This document shows positions 49,301-61,739 of a stretch of 64,000 bases of DNA, piece after piece. The position numbers and the translations under genes are program-made. Where the stretch lies: NCBI GenBank assembly GCA_013399015.1, contig VWZX01006599.1, positions 193,358 to 257,357 of the forward strand, in the 5' to 3' direction. The DNA comes from Galbula dea (lineage: Eukaryota; Chordata; Aves; Piciformes; Galbulidae). Within the stretch, counting starts at the first letter, position 1; each line of letters starts with the position of its first letter. The notes below the pieces were generated by a model, which saw only the letters and a program-made list of their open reading frames with translations, made no database searches and was not told where the DNA came from.

Positions 49301-51144
49301 TTAGCAGAACTTTTTTCTATTTACAACTATAGGAATGTCACTAATTGGAAAAGAGATTTTTTTTTTTCTTTCTCATGTGACATGTTTAGTATCCAGATTA
49401 GGGAGATGTCCTCCCTTCAGAAGTGCATTCCTTTCCTACTATTAATAATGTGCCTGTATATGAGCCTGTTTAACTGCATTGAACAAAGCTTATAACAGTT
49501 CCATCATGCTTGTATTGGAGGGCAAGGACATCTTTAGTGTTTCAATTTATTTTAAGGTTACTTCAGGAGACAGGTTATGTGTCTTTTACCTAATGTGAAG
49601 AGTCCTCATTTTTCAAAGTTTGCCACTTATTAACAATACTTTCAGTGCTTCCATCAGCCCTGCATGATTGCAGTGAAGTCCTTTGAAGTGTTCACTCTTT
49701 AGCCAAACTCTGGTATTCAAAAAATAGACTCTAAGCAGGTGCTTAGGGGCATCAACAAAAGGGAGATCATGGTTGTATAACTTCAACTTTAAGCAACATG
49801 GCAAAGCATTATATGAATATCACCTTTGCATTGTCTGACAATAAGATGACTTGGTGTTAACATCACAATTTCTGCAGTTTTCATGGTGTTGCCTCCTGTT
49901 CTGCATGGCTATTGCTTGTGTTATTGGTAACACATTCTGTTTAGGAATGGACAAACCAAGTATCTTGCTGGCACCTTTTGGCAGCACTTCAAGTTTTAAT
50001 CATAAGAATAATCGTGCAAGGTGATTCTTCTTGCAAATGGTAGTTGCTTTATATTGGTGTACAAAGAAAAGTCGTCTTTCTTGAGCACAGCATATGAAGA
50101 TCTTTAGATGTACATCTATGATGAATATTCATTTTTTTCTGGGAATATAAAAAAATACTAAGATTCATTGTCTTTTAAGGGTTGTTTTGACTTGACCATT
50201 GATTTTGGTTTATGGTACTCTTAAGGACCTCTTTATATAAAAATAAATAGATACCTGTGTGAATGGCACTGTTATCTATTGCACCTGCATATAACTTGTG
50301 GCATTTACTTTGTTTCTTGACAGTTTAGAATTCCTTCTTTCTGCTGTTAAGATAAGATCTCTTCTCTGCACCACCTGTACTTGGGTGGTTCTCAAATATG
50401 TGCGTAGTTCTATATGCAGATATCAGTACTATATTCTTCTCTTTAAATTGAGAAAATCTCTTCCCTGGACAGTGTACTTTATATTTCACAAGTACTGGAA
50501 TGTGTTACAGTCCTGGATTAGGGTTTCTGCAGCTGATGTAACTAAGCTTTTCCTGCTTTGTCCTTCCACACTTAAACAATCTTCCTCTCTTCCATTTCTA
50601 TGGTGTCACTGCTCCCCTTGGAAACAGTGTCACTGACTTAACCTTTGTTCTTATATATGCAATGTGAACCTTCCTTCTTGTCTTTAAAGTCAGGTGCTGT
50701 TCCTCACTGCATTTAATTTCTGTTAAAGGGCCTTTGCTCTGCCCATTCATCCTTCCTCTGAGCTCCATTTGTCCTCTTCATCCCCAATGCTCTTTCTACT
50801 CTGCCTTTGACAGTCCCACTCTGCAATATAGGAATGGAAGCTCTACGTATGTCAAACACTCTCTGTCTTTAAACTCACTTTTTTTCACTTCACTTCTTTT
50901 TTCTTACTGTAATGGACTTACACCTTCTGCCTGGCCCAATCTCATTATTCATTCAACCTCATACCTCAGTATTCTTTAGACAATTGCAAAGGCCTCATTC
51001 CCAACTGTTTTTAAATCATTAATAAGTGCATTAGAGATCATTAAACTGGTTTAAAATGGTGTTTTACAGGCATAGAGACAGACATAAGTAGTTAAAGAGC
51101 ACTCCATTGGCTTAAGAATGGAACTAGATCTACCAGTGGGATGA
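46388..51144. other. AT-rich unique region
   Basis: No gene is confirmed. Includes a T/G tract at 47,891-47,944, a perfect 14-bp palindrome at 49,010-49,023 (see findings) and pyrimidine-rich sequence at 50,700-50,980 that gives Ser/Leu/Phe-rich chance frames. Confidence 0.45.
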
Positions 51145-51767
51145 GACCAGGAGGGCCAATGGGATTCTGGGGTGGATTAGATGGGGTGTGGCTAGTAGGT
51201 CAAGAGAGATTATTCTCCCCCTTTCCTCTACTCTGGTGAGGCCACATCTGGAACATTGTGTCCAGTTCTGGGACCCTCAGTTGAAGAAGGATAGGGAACT
51301 GCTGGAAAGAGTCCAGCACAGAGCCACAAAGATGATGAGGGGGCTGGAACATCTTCCTTCTGAGGAAAGGGTGAGGGAGCTGGGTCTCTTTAGCTTGGAG
51401 AAGAGGAGGCTAAGGGGTGACCTCATCTATGCTTTTAAATCTGTGAAGGGTGTGTGTCAGGAGGATGGGGTCAGGCTCTTCTCAGTGAAGCCCAGTGACA
51501 GGACAAGAGGCAATGGTCATTAGCTGAAGCGTAAGAGTTTCCATGTGAACACATGTAGAAATTTTTCCCCAGTTCAGGTGCCAGAGCACTGGCACAGACT
51601 GCCCAGAGAGGTTGTGTATTCTCCTTCTCTGGAAGTATTCAAAGCCCATCTGGATGCGCTTCTGTGTGACCTGTTCTAGGGAATCCTGCTTTGGCAGGGG
51701 GGTTGAACTAGATGATCTTTCGAGGTCCCTTCTAGCTCCTAACATTCTGTGATTCTGTGATTTTGTG
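51145..51767 (+). mobile_element. CR1 LINE 3' end
   Basis: A 111-codon frame at 51,188-51,523 gives the CR1 C-terminal region: SREIILPLSSTLVRPHLEHC, FWDPQLKKDRELLERVQHRA, RGLEHLPSEERVRELGLFSL and KRRLRGDLIYAFKSVKG. The frame breaks at a stop near 51,521, before the final block. The 3' UTR GGGAATCCTGCTTTGGCAGG and the tail ATTCTGTGATTCTGTGATTT follow to 51,767. It is 5'-truncated at about 51,145 and belongs to the same subfamily as 9,097-10,275 and 63,027-64,000. Confidence 0.94.
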
Positions 51768-52385
51768 AGAGTTCAGCCAAGTAGTATCTACATCAGCACT
51801 ACCTAGGTTGGCATGTACATGGCGCATTACCTGGTATTAGCTATGTAGCTTTCCTTTTCCTCTAGTAGATCATGCTTCATTTGGCCATAAAGACCATCAT
51901 TGAAAAATCAGTTCTGGTTGACAGTAAATCTGTTTTCTCTCGGATAAAAAACTTACTGCTCTAGAATGTGAGGTCCCCATATTACCGCAAGTTTTGCAAT
52001 TCTGCTATGCACACAGTAAGTCAAATTGACATTCAAGCTGTTGCAAGACTTGAGGCTCCTGTTAATTTTCTAACTTACCTATCAGCATATGCAAACTCAG
52101 AACTTGCTTTATTTATGGTAGTTAGCATACAACAGAGGAAAAAATAGAACAAATAAAACATGATTTATGGATTCATAATTGTTTTTGTTTTGCCCAACTA
52201 GTCTGGAGCAGGTCATTTGTTTGTGAAATGCCATGCAATTATAGCATTAAGGATTATCAACAGGAAAAATGCCTGCCAGAAACTGAAATTCACTATTAAT
52301 CCAGCTGTTGTTTTGTTGTTCCATTGAGTTTGTCTCTTCAACCAAACTTGAAATTGTCTGGTTTTGGGTCAGTATTGTATAGTGA
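51768..52385. other. Unique AT-rich sequence
   Basis: Nothing recognisable lies between the CR1 tail and the next LTR. Confidence 0.5.
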
Positions 52386-52913
52386 TGTCCTGGTTTGGGT
52401 TAGAACAGAACTAATTCTGTTCAGTGATTTTACTTTTTAAAAGTATTCCATCCCATATACATCATATTTGAAATACAAACTGGGGGTCAGTCCCCCCTTG
52501 CTAGATTCCCTTGCTAGACTTCCCTTCCAAGACTCGAGATTCCTGATTTCTGGATTGCTAGAATGCTCTTCACCAGGCACTTGAAGGTGATCCCTAAGTT
52601 CCTGCATCAGGCACTTGAAGGTGAGCACCAAGTTCCTGCATTCGGTACCAGGACCCTGCCCCCAGGGGAGCTGGATTCATCTGGTACTGGAAGACCTGCT
52701 GCCGCATCATCAGTGGTGACGTAGTTACCATCGAGGAGGGTTTGGGCTCGGTATTGGGTTCTGTATATATTTATATATATTTCATTTAACATTATTGTTA
52801 CTATTAAAGTAGTTTTAGTTTTATTTTCCAATCCACAAGTCTCTCTGCCCCTCTTTTATCCCCTATCCCTTCCCATCTAGGGGCATTATCCAAGATAAAC
52901 CCCGCTTATTACA
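52386..52913 (+). mobile_element. Solo LTR, plus strand, 3' end altered
   Basis: Starts TGTCCTGGTTTGGGTTAGAA at 52,386 and shares its start, middle and AT-rich TTATATATATTTCATTTAAC segment with the two reverse-strand LTRs. It is about 190 bases shorter than the 718-bp copy, and its last 45 bases differ from that copy's U5 end, stopping at a possible TTACA. The flanking pentamers AGTGA and GTCCC do not match, so the true 3' end is either deleted or different. An inverted repeat GAACAGAA/TTCTGTTC lies at 52,403-52,422. No internal retroviral sequence adjoins it. Confidence 0.8.
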
Positions 52914-55900
52914 GTCCCTTGTATGTATATCTACAGATCTATGTATGTCTGTACATATGTATATATTTAAAAACTACACACAGCTGTGTATCTGTATATG
53001 TATCTGTACCTGCATGCCTTAAATATGTGGCTGCTATTTACCTAATAGACCAGAGTAGCACCAAAGGACCAAAGAAACATATGCTTCTGTTGAAATTTAA
53101 ATATTTGATTTGAAAAACAAACAAATTAAAACACAACCAAAAAATCCCCTCTCCCTTTGCAATTTAATGATCGCTTTTAAGCTATTGGACAGAACTTTGA
53201 TATGAGTCGTTCTGGGATGCTATATAAATCTTTCTCTTATGTGTAATTATGTGATTATTCACGTTAAACATTTGAACAAAACTACTTTGTAGGTGTTGAT
53301 TTCTAAATGTTACTACTCTTGATGTTTCCCACAGAAGTTAGTAGATGATAGAGGGGACTACTTTAAAAATTGTTGAAAAACATTTCTTCATGTGTGTTGC
53401 CCAAGTCTAACATGTGCTTTGAGTTAGTCAAGCAGGAAATGGTATCAGACTTTTAATATCAAATTAAAAAAAAAAAACTGGTAACACTCATATTTTTAAA
53501 ATCTGTTTTGACAAACTAAGAATGATTTTAATTACTTAACTTGAACTATGCTAAGATATTACCAGAGTAAATCTGGTGCTTTGCATTTTGGCCTTTGGAA
53601 ACAAAGAAATTCTGTGATCTTATTTAGCGATTTTCCAGAGAGTTTGCCATGTTGATAATACATATACAAATGTTATTGAAAATACTCTGCATTATGTATG
53701 CATTTAGGTGAGTTTTAATCTGCTCGATCATTTTTATGATTAACTTCTGAAAAACTTTTAAAGTAGGAGACTCAGGACCTAAGTCTTCAACAATCACGTT
53801 CTGTCAAACACATGACCTATAAAACATTGCAAGGATTTTTATTATATTTTGAATTATTGTCATGGAACCCACTGTCAGGTGGAAGAGGATTTTCATTTAT
53901 AAGTATGACATTACATAATGATGAAAGTGCTCATCTTGCAGTAGTTTTCAATTCAGAAAAGGTGCCCAAAGTCAGGAGAGTTCTGATAAAATTACTTTCT
54001 ACGTACTGGGTTTTGCAAAATATTTTGCCTCTCTTCTGGTAATCAATTCTTGTCACTCCCATCAAGCACAAGATGCTGAATTTTAAATTTCCAATTAATG
54101 CTTATAAAGTCAGTATGTGTTATGTGTTGCAGGTTCCCCTTTTGTGTCCAGGAATCACCATTTTCATAGCAGAGTCTTCTAGAGCTTCCCTAGGATTACA
54201 GAAATACATCTGAAGTAGGAAATGTTTCTTATTGTCTCTTCCAACTCCTGTTGCTAAAAGTCCAAAATAATTCAGAAGAGTTAATTTAAACATCTCAGTT
54301 TTATCAGGATAGCTTTTGGTTTTATGCAACATCAATGCATTTTCACTTACCACTGGACAGAACTACTTACTAGTCGTCTGAAAAGAAAGAAAAAAAAAGA
54401 GTCCATCTTTAGGCATCTCTCCTTTACTGCTGTTTTAAGAATTTTAATGATTTCAAGTTGTTTTAATACTCGTCAGTCAAGTTCCCAGATGTGTCTTTAG
54501 GTGATGATTTTCAGAGATATCTAACTTAAAGGAATTTAGGTTTCTCCAGATGTCTTGAGTATCCCTATACAGTCCATTTATAAAGTGTAATTTGTTTCTA
54601 GCTGAGACATCCCCAACAGTTTCCTTATTAATACTTGTATTTTGATTCCAAGTTCTGATAATTAATGTTATGATAAAACCAGTATGCAAGCACAACTAAT
54701 AACTGAAATTGAATCTTATCTCATATGAATATGAAATAGTGTTTTCCACAAAAAATTGACAAAGGTGTTTTGTTCATTTGAATATTTAAAATTCAAACAG
54801 ACTTTGAATGAAAAACAATTTAGGAAAGATTTTGCTTTTCTGAGCGAAATGAACACTTTACTGTAGCAATAGAGAAGAAAAAGTACATGCATGTAAAATA
54901 TTTTAATTTTAGCAATTTACTCATATATGTGTAAATACATTCATGGTTAAGTATCACCATGCATCACATGTAAGATCTTGGTACGAAAAGACAAACTTGG
55001 GATAATTATTGTTCATTCCTGGGTAGATCCAAGTGTTTAACTGGTGGTGGGTTTTAAGACAGTTCAACCACTAAAGGAAGGAAAATGCAGTTGCATAAGG
55101 ATAAAACTTTGTAAGATATGCTTTTGATACAAACATGCTAAGTAGTTAAATATGTCACTCAAAGAACTACAATGTTGATTTTTTATTTACATCTGCAGTG
55201 TTTGGTGGTTACATGGTCTGTGTACACAGCTGGGTGGTTGCTTGAAGTTTGTTACCGTGCATAAAAGGAACGTTAATGCTATCTCATGATAGCTGATTTA
55301 TGTAGTAAGGATTTACAGTGTTAGGTTCAGTGAACATCAGCTTTAGATCTCAGATACTTTCTGTTGATCTAAGGTTCTTTTCAGGTTTTTGTTCTGACAT
55401 TTGACCTCGAAACTAAGACTGTAATTAAGTTTTGATGTCTCGGTGCACAAAGGTAAATTCTTAATATTGCCATTACTCAGTTTAATGCTACAATTACTTT
55501 GATATTAATTCTTTGCCAGAGAAGAAAAAAGGGTTTTAACCATTAAAGAAAAGATTAATTTTGTAACACAGGGAAACTAAGAATGGGCATTAGAGCTTCT
55601 TGGATAGGAGAGTGAGAACTGTGCATTTTGTGTATGAAATTCAAGGGGGACTAAGGGCAGAAGTTTGGGTATCTCATCATCTTCCTGATGATTGCTGAAA
55701 GGAAATCTTGATTTATACCAGACACTTGTAAATGAAAATGACTTAAGCAAAATTATTGTTGATTTGAAGGCTATGTACCCACTGTTGAAGAGTGCTCAAC
55801 TCTTTCTTGTACTGGAGTTAATAGATTTTCCTTTTTTTTTTTTTTTTTTTTTTTTTTACTGTGATCCTACTGGTGACTTTGGGATTTATTGCAGACTAGC

Positions 55901-57779
55901 CAGATAGTATACATGCATTGTGGAGGCTTCAACAAGAATTGAGGGGTTTTTTGTCTATTCTTCGGCTTGAAATTTATTAAACTAAAAAAAAATCAGAAAG
56001 AGTTTTAACCTAATTTTTCCAGAACAGCATGTTTAATCTGCACTTACTTGTATGGGTTTAATGTATATGTTTTTATTTGAACAAGGAAAACATCTGAAAG
56101 GTTATATTATTTTATCTTGTTTGGCATCAATCTTCAGTTCACTTTGCTTTTAGAGAGATGAAGTGTTCTTGAAGAAGAAAGTTGAGTTTGGCAAGCAGAT
56201 AGGCTGTAGAACTGTCAGGGCCAACCTCAACTATTCCAAGATTTAAAGTGAGCATGAAAACCCATCTTTACAGAAAGATACAATGGGAATATCTTCATGT
56301 GCTTCTGCAACAGAAACTTTGGCTAGTTTTATTAATCACAGGAAAAAACAGATATTTTGAAACAAATAGAGGCTCTTTGGGAAATAACATTTAAAAAATC
56401 ATACTAATAATCTATATTGTGCATTATTTTAAACAAGTTAGATCAGTGCTAGTTCAATTATTCTAATAAAGAGGGAATATATATGAGTTTGGGTTTGGGG
56501 TTTTTTCTGGTGGACAGAGTGAGCTAAGTAAAATGTTTCCTCACATATTCCCAACAAGCTGTGCCCATTGCAACTTTGCAGTTTGTATTTCAAGAGCTAG
56601 AGGAACAGAGGCATTGTTATGGGCTTATAATCAGACTGGTTAAAAAAATCACGTAATTCTCCTTACTGGGGTGTTTCAGCCTAGGTTTCTCATGACCAAC
56701 ACACAGTCACATCTTTTATTCTTTTATTACCTCTACAGATGTTGAATGTATGTGTATGTATAGATTGGTTTCATTTATTGCTGCTCATGTCTCTGAAGTC
56801 TTTTTTTGCCAGAAAAATGCTGTCACAAAACTCTTGGTTGAACAGTGTTGAGGAAAGATTATAGTCTTGAGGATTTATGGCTTAATTTGAAGCTCCAGAT
56901 GTGCAGAAAGATGTCAGTTTTTCCTGATCTAGTTTTGATGATAAAGCAGGAGGCAGAGGTGGCTAGTATTCTGTGTGTTCCATGTGGGAAATGTCTTTTC
57001 ATTAGAAATTCCACAAGAAGCCATTTTAAACTAACAGAACACATCCCTTCAGTTATGGTACTCCTACTCTTATCAGGACCTTCTGCTGTGACTTAAAACA
57101 CCATATGTTCATATATGTTTGTTCTGAAATTTGCCCATGCTATCCAAGATCAAAAATGTCAATTAAAATCAACCAGCTTCTGTTAGATATCTTCCAAATC
57201 CAAGGGGCTGTATAAAGTAATCCAGCACTTGACATCCTTATTGACATTTACATTTTTAGTAGTCCAGGTTGGCATCACATCAGTTATTAACACAGTAAAG
57301 GAATCATCATGTGTTTACTACTTGAAAAAACTGGAATTAAGACAGGGAAACACATCTGTCTAAGCCAGAAAAAAAGAATCACTAAATTAATGTTATTCTG
57401 CTGATGCTCTAGTCCTGCTCAGTTTAACTCCATTCATTGTGGGGTTTTTATATGCAGAATCACTTTATTCTGTAGTTTCTGCATCATAAAACTTCTTTAA
57501 TTTGATGTAAATAATAGTTTAATGTTCCCCTAATTACCTCTTATTTTAACTTTAGCCCTGGACATGTAAGTGGAAGCACTGAATTTCCAGAAGCCAGCAG
57601 CAACTGTGGGGAAGTCTTTTTAATGAGACACAATTTAAGCTTGACTATTTGGAGTACATTAATTAAATAATTTCTAGGTCTCCCTCTAGACTGACTCTGA
57701 AGTTTTAGGAGTGAACTGGTGATATTATTTCATAATTAGTAGCAACATCTTCAAGCATTTTAAATTACTTTGTCGAAAG
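52914..57779. other. AT-rich unique region
   Basis: No gene is confirmed. A pure run of 26 T's lies at 55,832-55,857 and a short T/G tract at 56,483-56,511. Open frames reach at most 83 codons and have no motif. Confidence 0.45.

Positions 57780-57812
<33 letters not shown>
57780..57812. repeat. Pure A homopolymer, 33 bases
   Basis: An uninterrupted run of A's about 40 bases before the 3' end of the reverse-strand CR1. CR1 does not end in poly(A), so this is not that element's tail. Confidence 0.97.
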
Positions 57813-57814
<2 letters not shown>

Positions 57815-57852
57815 GGTTCATTCTTTGGCCTCTTTTCAATTACCTGGATATT

Positions 57853-58560
57853 TCACAGAACTGCAGAATCTCCTGAGTTGGAAGGGAGCCACAAGGCTCA
57901 TCAAGTTGAACTCCTATTTAGGCACAGGACAACCCCAAAGTCACACTATGTGCCTAAGTGCATTGTCCAAGTGCTTCTTAAACTCCATGAGAGTTGGTGC
58001 CATGACAACCTCCCTGAGGAACCTGTTCCAATGCTACAACATTCTCTGGGTAAAGAACCACCTCCCCTCAGTCTCCTCCAGGCTGAACAGACCAAGTGAT
58101 TTAAGCCTTTTCTCATAAATCTTCCCCTCCATACCCTTCACCATCTTTGTGGCCCTCCTCAGGACGCTCTCCGACAACTTCATGTCCCTCTTGTATTGTG
58201 GTGCCCAAAACTGCACACAATACTCCAGGTGAGGCTGCACCAGTGCCAAGTAAAGTGGGACTAGCACCTCTCTTGACTGACTAGCAATGGAGTGCTTGAT
58301 GCAGCCCTGAGCCCTGTTGTCCCTTTTGGCTGCTAGTGCACACTGACTCATATTCAACTTATCATCAATCAAAACTCCCAGATCCCTTTCTGCAGTGCTG
58401 CTTTCCAACCTTTCATTCCCTGTTTGGTAGGTTGTTTTCAGGTTGCCCTCTCCCAAGTGCAGAACCCAGCACTTGCCCTTGATAAACTTCATACAATTTG
58501 TGACCGCCCAGTCCCATAATCTATCTAGATCTCTCTGCAGAACAATTTCATTGTTCATTT
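57853..58560 (-). mobile_element. CR1 LINE 3' end, reverse strand, distinct subfamily
   Basis: The minus strand holds a 174-codon frame (58,558-58,034), the longest CR1 frame in the window that is a single piece. It runs from LQRDLDRLWDWAVTNCMKF through GKCWVLHLGEGN, ERDLGVLIDDKLNMSQCALA, LVPLYLALVQPHLEYCVQFW and RRATKMVKGMEGKIYEKRL. The frame then breaks, and the 3' UTR reaches a worn tail near 57,853. The sequence differs consistently from the other CR1 copies, so it is another subfamily. Its 5' part (58,222-58,560) is included in the large duplicated block and reappears at 60,279-60,617. Confidence 0.93.
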
Positions 58561-58931
58561 GTTTCTTGAAATAGCTTTATAATTATGCATTGATAATATT
58601 AATTCCTCTCAGAACAGCTGGGTGGCTGTCTGCAACTGATACACCCAGGCGGCAGAACAGGAAATTTGGAGGACTTTTGGCTCCCCTGAGCAGACAAGCT
58701 TGCGTGGCCATGTGCTAGCCCCAGTTAGGCCTGGCGTGGTTTCTGCCAGTGGCCAGGTCTTCTCATGAGAGAGGCAGGGACAGCTGTGGAAGGGGCTGCA
58801 GTCAGCACAGCCTATTAGAACACCCCACATCTGTGATCTCTGTGCATTGGAAGAGGTCAGTCAAGGAGTGGGGTGAGTCAACTAGCATATTGCCACAGCC
58901 TGCGAGGTCTGTCTCTTGTAAATATCCAGGC

Positions 58932-59682
58932 ATGGTTGCAACTCAGCTGGGGGCTGCTATTAGAAAAACTGTGGGCACCCAGACTGAAGCCCCACACAAA
59001 CATGTCGGTGTCCAGGCCCCTGGCTGTGGAGAGTGCCAGAGCATGGCATTTGCAATGGAAGGTAGAGGAGATAACACCTGTGTCAGATGTGAACAGGTGG
59101 ATGATCTGCTCAGTATGGTGGCTGAGCTGAAGGAAGAAGTCACGAGGTTATAGACTATAAGAGGATGTGGAAAGGAGATAGAATGATGCGGCCAGGCTCT
59201 GCCATCCCTGACAGAGGGGCAGCAGGTGAGGGTAGTACAATAAGCAGGAGATCCCACTCCTCTTGCCATCCGAAAAAGGATGATCCAAGAGAGGGGGGGA
59301 ATGGAGGCAGGTCCCTCCCTGGAGAGACAGGAGAGGCAAGAGAGACCCCTCCCCACCTCCTCTGTCTTCCCAGCCGCCCATACACAATAGGTATGGTTCT
59401 CTTGTAACAGAAGGCTTGGCAGAGGTCTGCAGCCTTACTGGAGCCCGAAATAGGGATATTACTAGGGAACTTCCCAACATGGTACAGTCATCAGACTTTT
59501 ATCAACTACTGATCTTACAGGCAGGTGGAGAGGAAGCTGCATCTTGCAGTCTGAGGAGAATGAAGAGAGATTTCGAGGCCTTGGGACGGGTGGTAAAAGG
59601 GTCTGGAGCCCAAGTTATTTTCTCTTCCATACTTCCAGTACTGGACCATGAGATGGATGGAATAGAAGAATTCAGTCCATAA
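58932..59682 (+). pseudogene. CR1 ORF1 remains (first copy)
   Basis: The probable start codon is at 58,932, opening MVATQLGAAIRKTVGTQTEA. A Cys-rich segment (CGECQSM...CVRCEQVDDLL) and a heptad-like AELKEEVTRL follow up to a stop at 59,151. In CR1 this part is a nucleic-acid-binding and coiled-coil region. After a stretch with several stops, a second frame at 59,416-59,682 gives the ORF1 esterase-like part: SSDFYQLLILQAGGEEAA, RRMKRDFEALGRVVKGSG and AQVIFSSILPVLD. The usual Gly-Thr-Asn-Asp motif of that domain is replaced by Gly-Gly-Glu-Glu, so even this piece looks catalytically dead. At least two stops and one frame change separate the parts. Confidence 0.85.
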
Positions 59683-59976
59683 ATACCTGTGTCTGAGGCT
59701 GGTGCTACAGGCAGGGCTTTGGGTTCTTTGATAATGTCTGGTTTTACAAGTAACCAAGCCAGATGCTAGGAGGTGGGAAAACCTTATCTTCCAGGGGAAA
59801 AAAGGTGCTAGGACAAGAACTAACAGGGTTCATCCATAGAACTTTAGACTAGTTTTGAAGGGGGATGGGGTTGTTGCCAGGTCTGCACCAGTGGGGCAGT
59901 GTTCTAGTGTTATTACTAATACAAACTGGAAGGCCTCCCAGCCCCCTAAGGTAGAATTGGCATGCTCAGCTCGATC

Positions 59977-60277
59977 CCTGAAATGCCTGTGATCAAAGCA
60001 TGCAGTATGGGGAATAAAGAGGAGGAGTAAGAAATCCATATGCAGTCAAGAGGTTATGATCTGGTGGCAATTAGAGAGACATGATGGGACAGCTTTCATG
60101 ACTGGAATGTGGTCATGGATGGATACGTCCTTTTTAGGAAACACAGGTCTACAAGGCATGATGGGGTAGTGGCTCTTTATGTGAATGTATCGAGTTCTGT
60201 CCAGGGGTGAATGAGGGGCGAGATAAGAGTTTATGGGTGCGAATTAAGGGGTAGACTATCATGAATGATATTGTTGT
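59977..60277 (+). pseudogene. CR1 ORF2 endonuclease start (first copy, cut at the N)
   Basis: Broken frames read MGNKEEE, QSRGYDLVAIRET, DSFHDWNVVMDGYVLFRKH and HDGVVALYVN, the beginning of the CR1 endonuclease. A stop follows the ALYVN block and the sequence ends at the single N. The same text is complete in the second copy at 62,034 onward. Confidence 0.82.
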
Positions 60278-60278
60278 N
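60278..60278. other. Single-base assembly join (N)
   Basis: One N separates the two copies of the 2,056-bp repeat. It interrupts the endonuclease text after GATATTGTTGT. The same text continues without a break at 62,335. Confidence 0.97.
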
Positions 60279-60617
60279 ACTCCAGGTGAGGCTGCACCAG
60301 TGCCAAGTAAAGTGGGACTAGCACCTCTCTTGACTGACTAGCAATGGAGTGCTTGATGCAGCCCTGAGCCCTGTTGTCCCTTTTGGCTGCTAGTGCACAC
60401 TGACTCATATTCAACTTATCATCAATCAAAACTCCCAGATCCCTTTCTGCAGTGCTGCTTTCCAACCTTTCATTCCCTGTTTGGTAGGTTGTTTTCAGGT
60501 TGCCCTCTCCCAAGTGCAGAACCCAGCACTTGCCCTTGATAAACTTCATACGATTTGTGACCGCCCAGTCCCATAATCTATCTAGATCTCTCTGCAGAAC
60601 AATTTCATTGTTCATTT
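60279..60617 (-). mobile_element. CR1 LINE piece, reverse strand (repeat of 58,222-58,560)
   Basis: Carries the same CR1 frame (60,615 downward) as the element at 57,853-58,560 but is cut at the N, so it lacks the C-terminal half and the tail. This abrupt cut is what an unmerged contig end would produce. Confidence 0.92.
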
Positions 60618-60988
60618 GTTTCTTGAAATAGCTTTATAATTATGCATTGATAATATTAATTCCTCTCAGAACAGCTGGGTGACTGTCTGCAACTGATACA
60701 CCCAGGCGGCAGAACAGGAAATTTGGAGGACTTTTGGCTCCCCTGAGCAGACAATCTTGCGTGGCCATGTGCTAGCCCCAGTTAGGCCTGGCGTGGTTTC
60801 TGCCAGTGGCCAGGTCTTCTCATGAGAGAGGCAGGGACAGCTGTGGAAGGGGCTGCAGTCAGCACAGCCTATTAGAACACCCCACATCTGTGATCTCTGT
60901 GCATTGGAAGAGGTCAGTCAAGGAGTGGGGTGAGTCAACTAGCATATTGCCACAGCCTGCGAGGTCTGTCTCTTGTAAATATCCAGGC

Positions 60989-61739
60989 ATGGTTGCAACT
61001 CAGCTGGGGGCTGCTATTAGAAAAACTGTGGGCACCCAGACTGAAGCCCCACACAAACATGTCGGTGTCCAGGCCCCTGGCTGTGGAGAGTGCCAGAGCA
61101 TGGCATTTGCAATGGAAGGTAGAGGAGATAACACCTGTGTCAGATGTGAACAGGTGGATGATCTGCTCAGTATGGTGGCTGAGCTGAAGGAAGAAGTCAC
61201 GAGGTTATAGACTATAAGAGGATGTGGAAAGGAGATAGAATGATGCGGCCAGGCTCTGCCATCCCTGACAGAGGGGCAGCAGGTGGGAGTAGTACAATAA
61301 GCAGGAGATCCCACTCCTCTTGCCATCCGAAAAAGGATGATCCAAGAGAGGGGGGGAATGGAGGCAGGTCCCTCCCTGGAGAGACAGGAGAGGCAAGAGA
61401 GACCCCTCCCCACCTCCTCTGTCTTCCCAGCCGCCCATACACAATAGGTATGGTTCTCTTGTAACAGAAGGCTTGGCAGAGGTCTGCAGCCTTACTGGAG
61501 CCCGAAATAGGGATATTACTAGGGAACTTCCCAACATGGTACAGTCATCAGACTTTTATCAACTACTGATCTTACAGGCAGGTGGAGAGGAAGCTGCATC
61601 TTGCAGTCTGAGGAGAATGAAGAGAGATTTCGAGGCCTTGGGACGGGTGGTAAAAGGGTCTGGAGCCCAAGTTATTTTCTCTTCCATACTTCCAGTACTG
61701 GACCATGAGATGGATGGAATAGAAGAATTCAGTCCATAA
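60989..61739 (+). pseudogene. CR1 ORF1 remains (second copy)
   Basis: Same content as 58,932-59,682: start codon at 60,989, Cys-rich and coiled-coil part to the stop at about 61,208, then the esterase-like part at 61,473-61,739 with the altered Gly-Gly-Glu-Glu motif. A Gly-to-Ser-level change near 61,285 is one of the few differences between the two copies. Confidence 0.85.

Larger units (their letters stand above)
58222..60277. repeat. Large direct repeat, copy 1 (2,056 bp)
   Basis: This block recurs at a constant offset of 2,057 bases at 60,279-62,334. Only about five substitutions are visible (for example at about 58,488, 58,625, 58,694 and 59,226-59,230). It contains the 5' part of the reverse-strand CR1 and the 5' half of the forward CR1. 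It ends at a single N. Confidence 0.97.
58612..60277 (+). mobile_element. CR1 LINE 5' half (5' UTR, ORF1 remains, start of ORF2), first copy
   Basis: Forward CR1 sequence starting in the 5' UTR near 58,612. It then carries ORF1 remains and the opening of the ORF2 endonuclease up to the N at 60,278. Copies this far 5' are rare for CR1, which is usually strongly truncated. Because the block reappears at 60,669-62,334 and only the second copy continues into the rest of ORF2, this copy is probably the same element assembled twice. Confidence 0.85.

Noticed and set aside
58943..59480. Overlapping minus-strand frames of 110-137 codons, repeated at 61,000-61,537
   Set aside because: They are antisense shadows of CR1 ORF1 and appear twice only because of the duplicated block.
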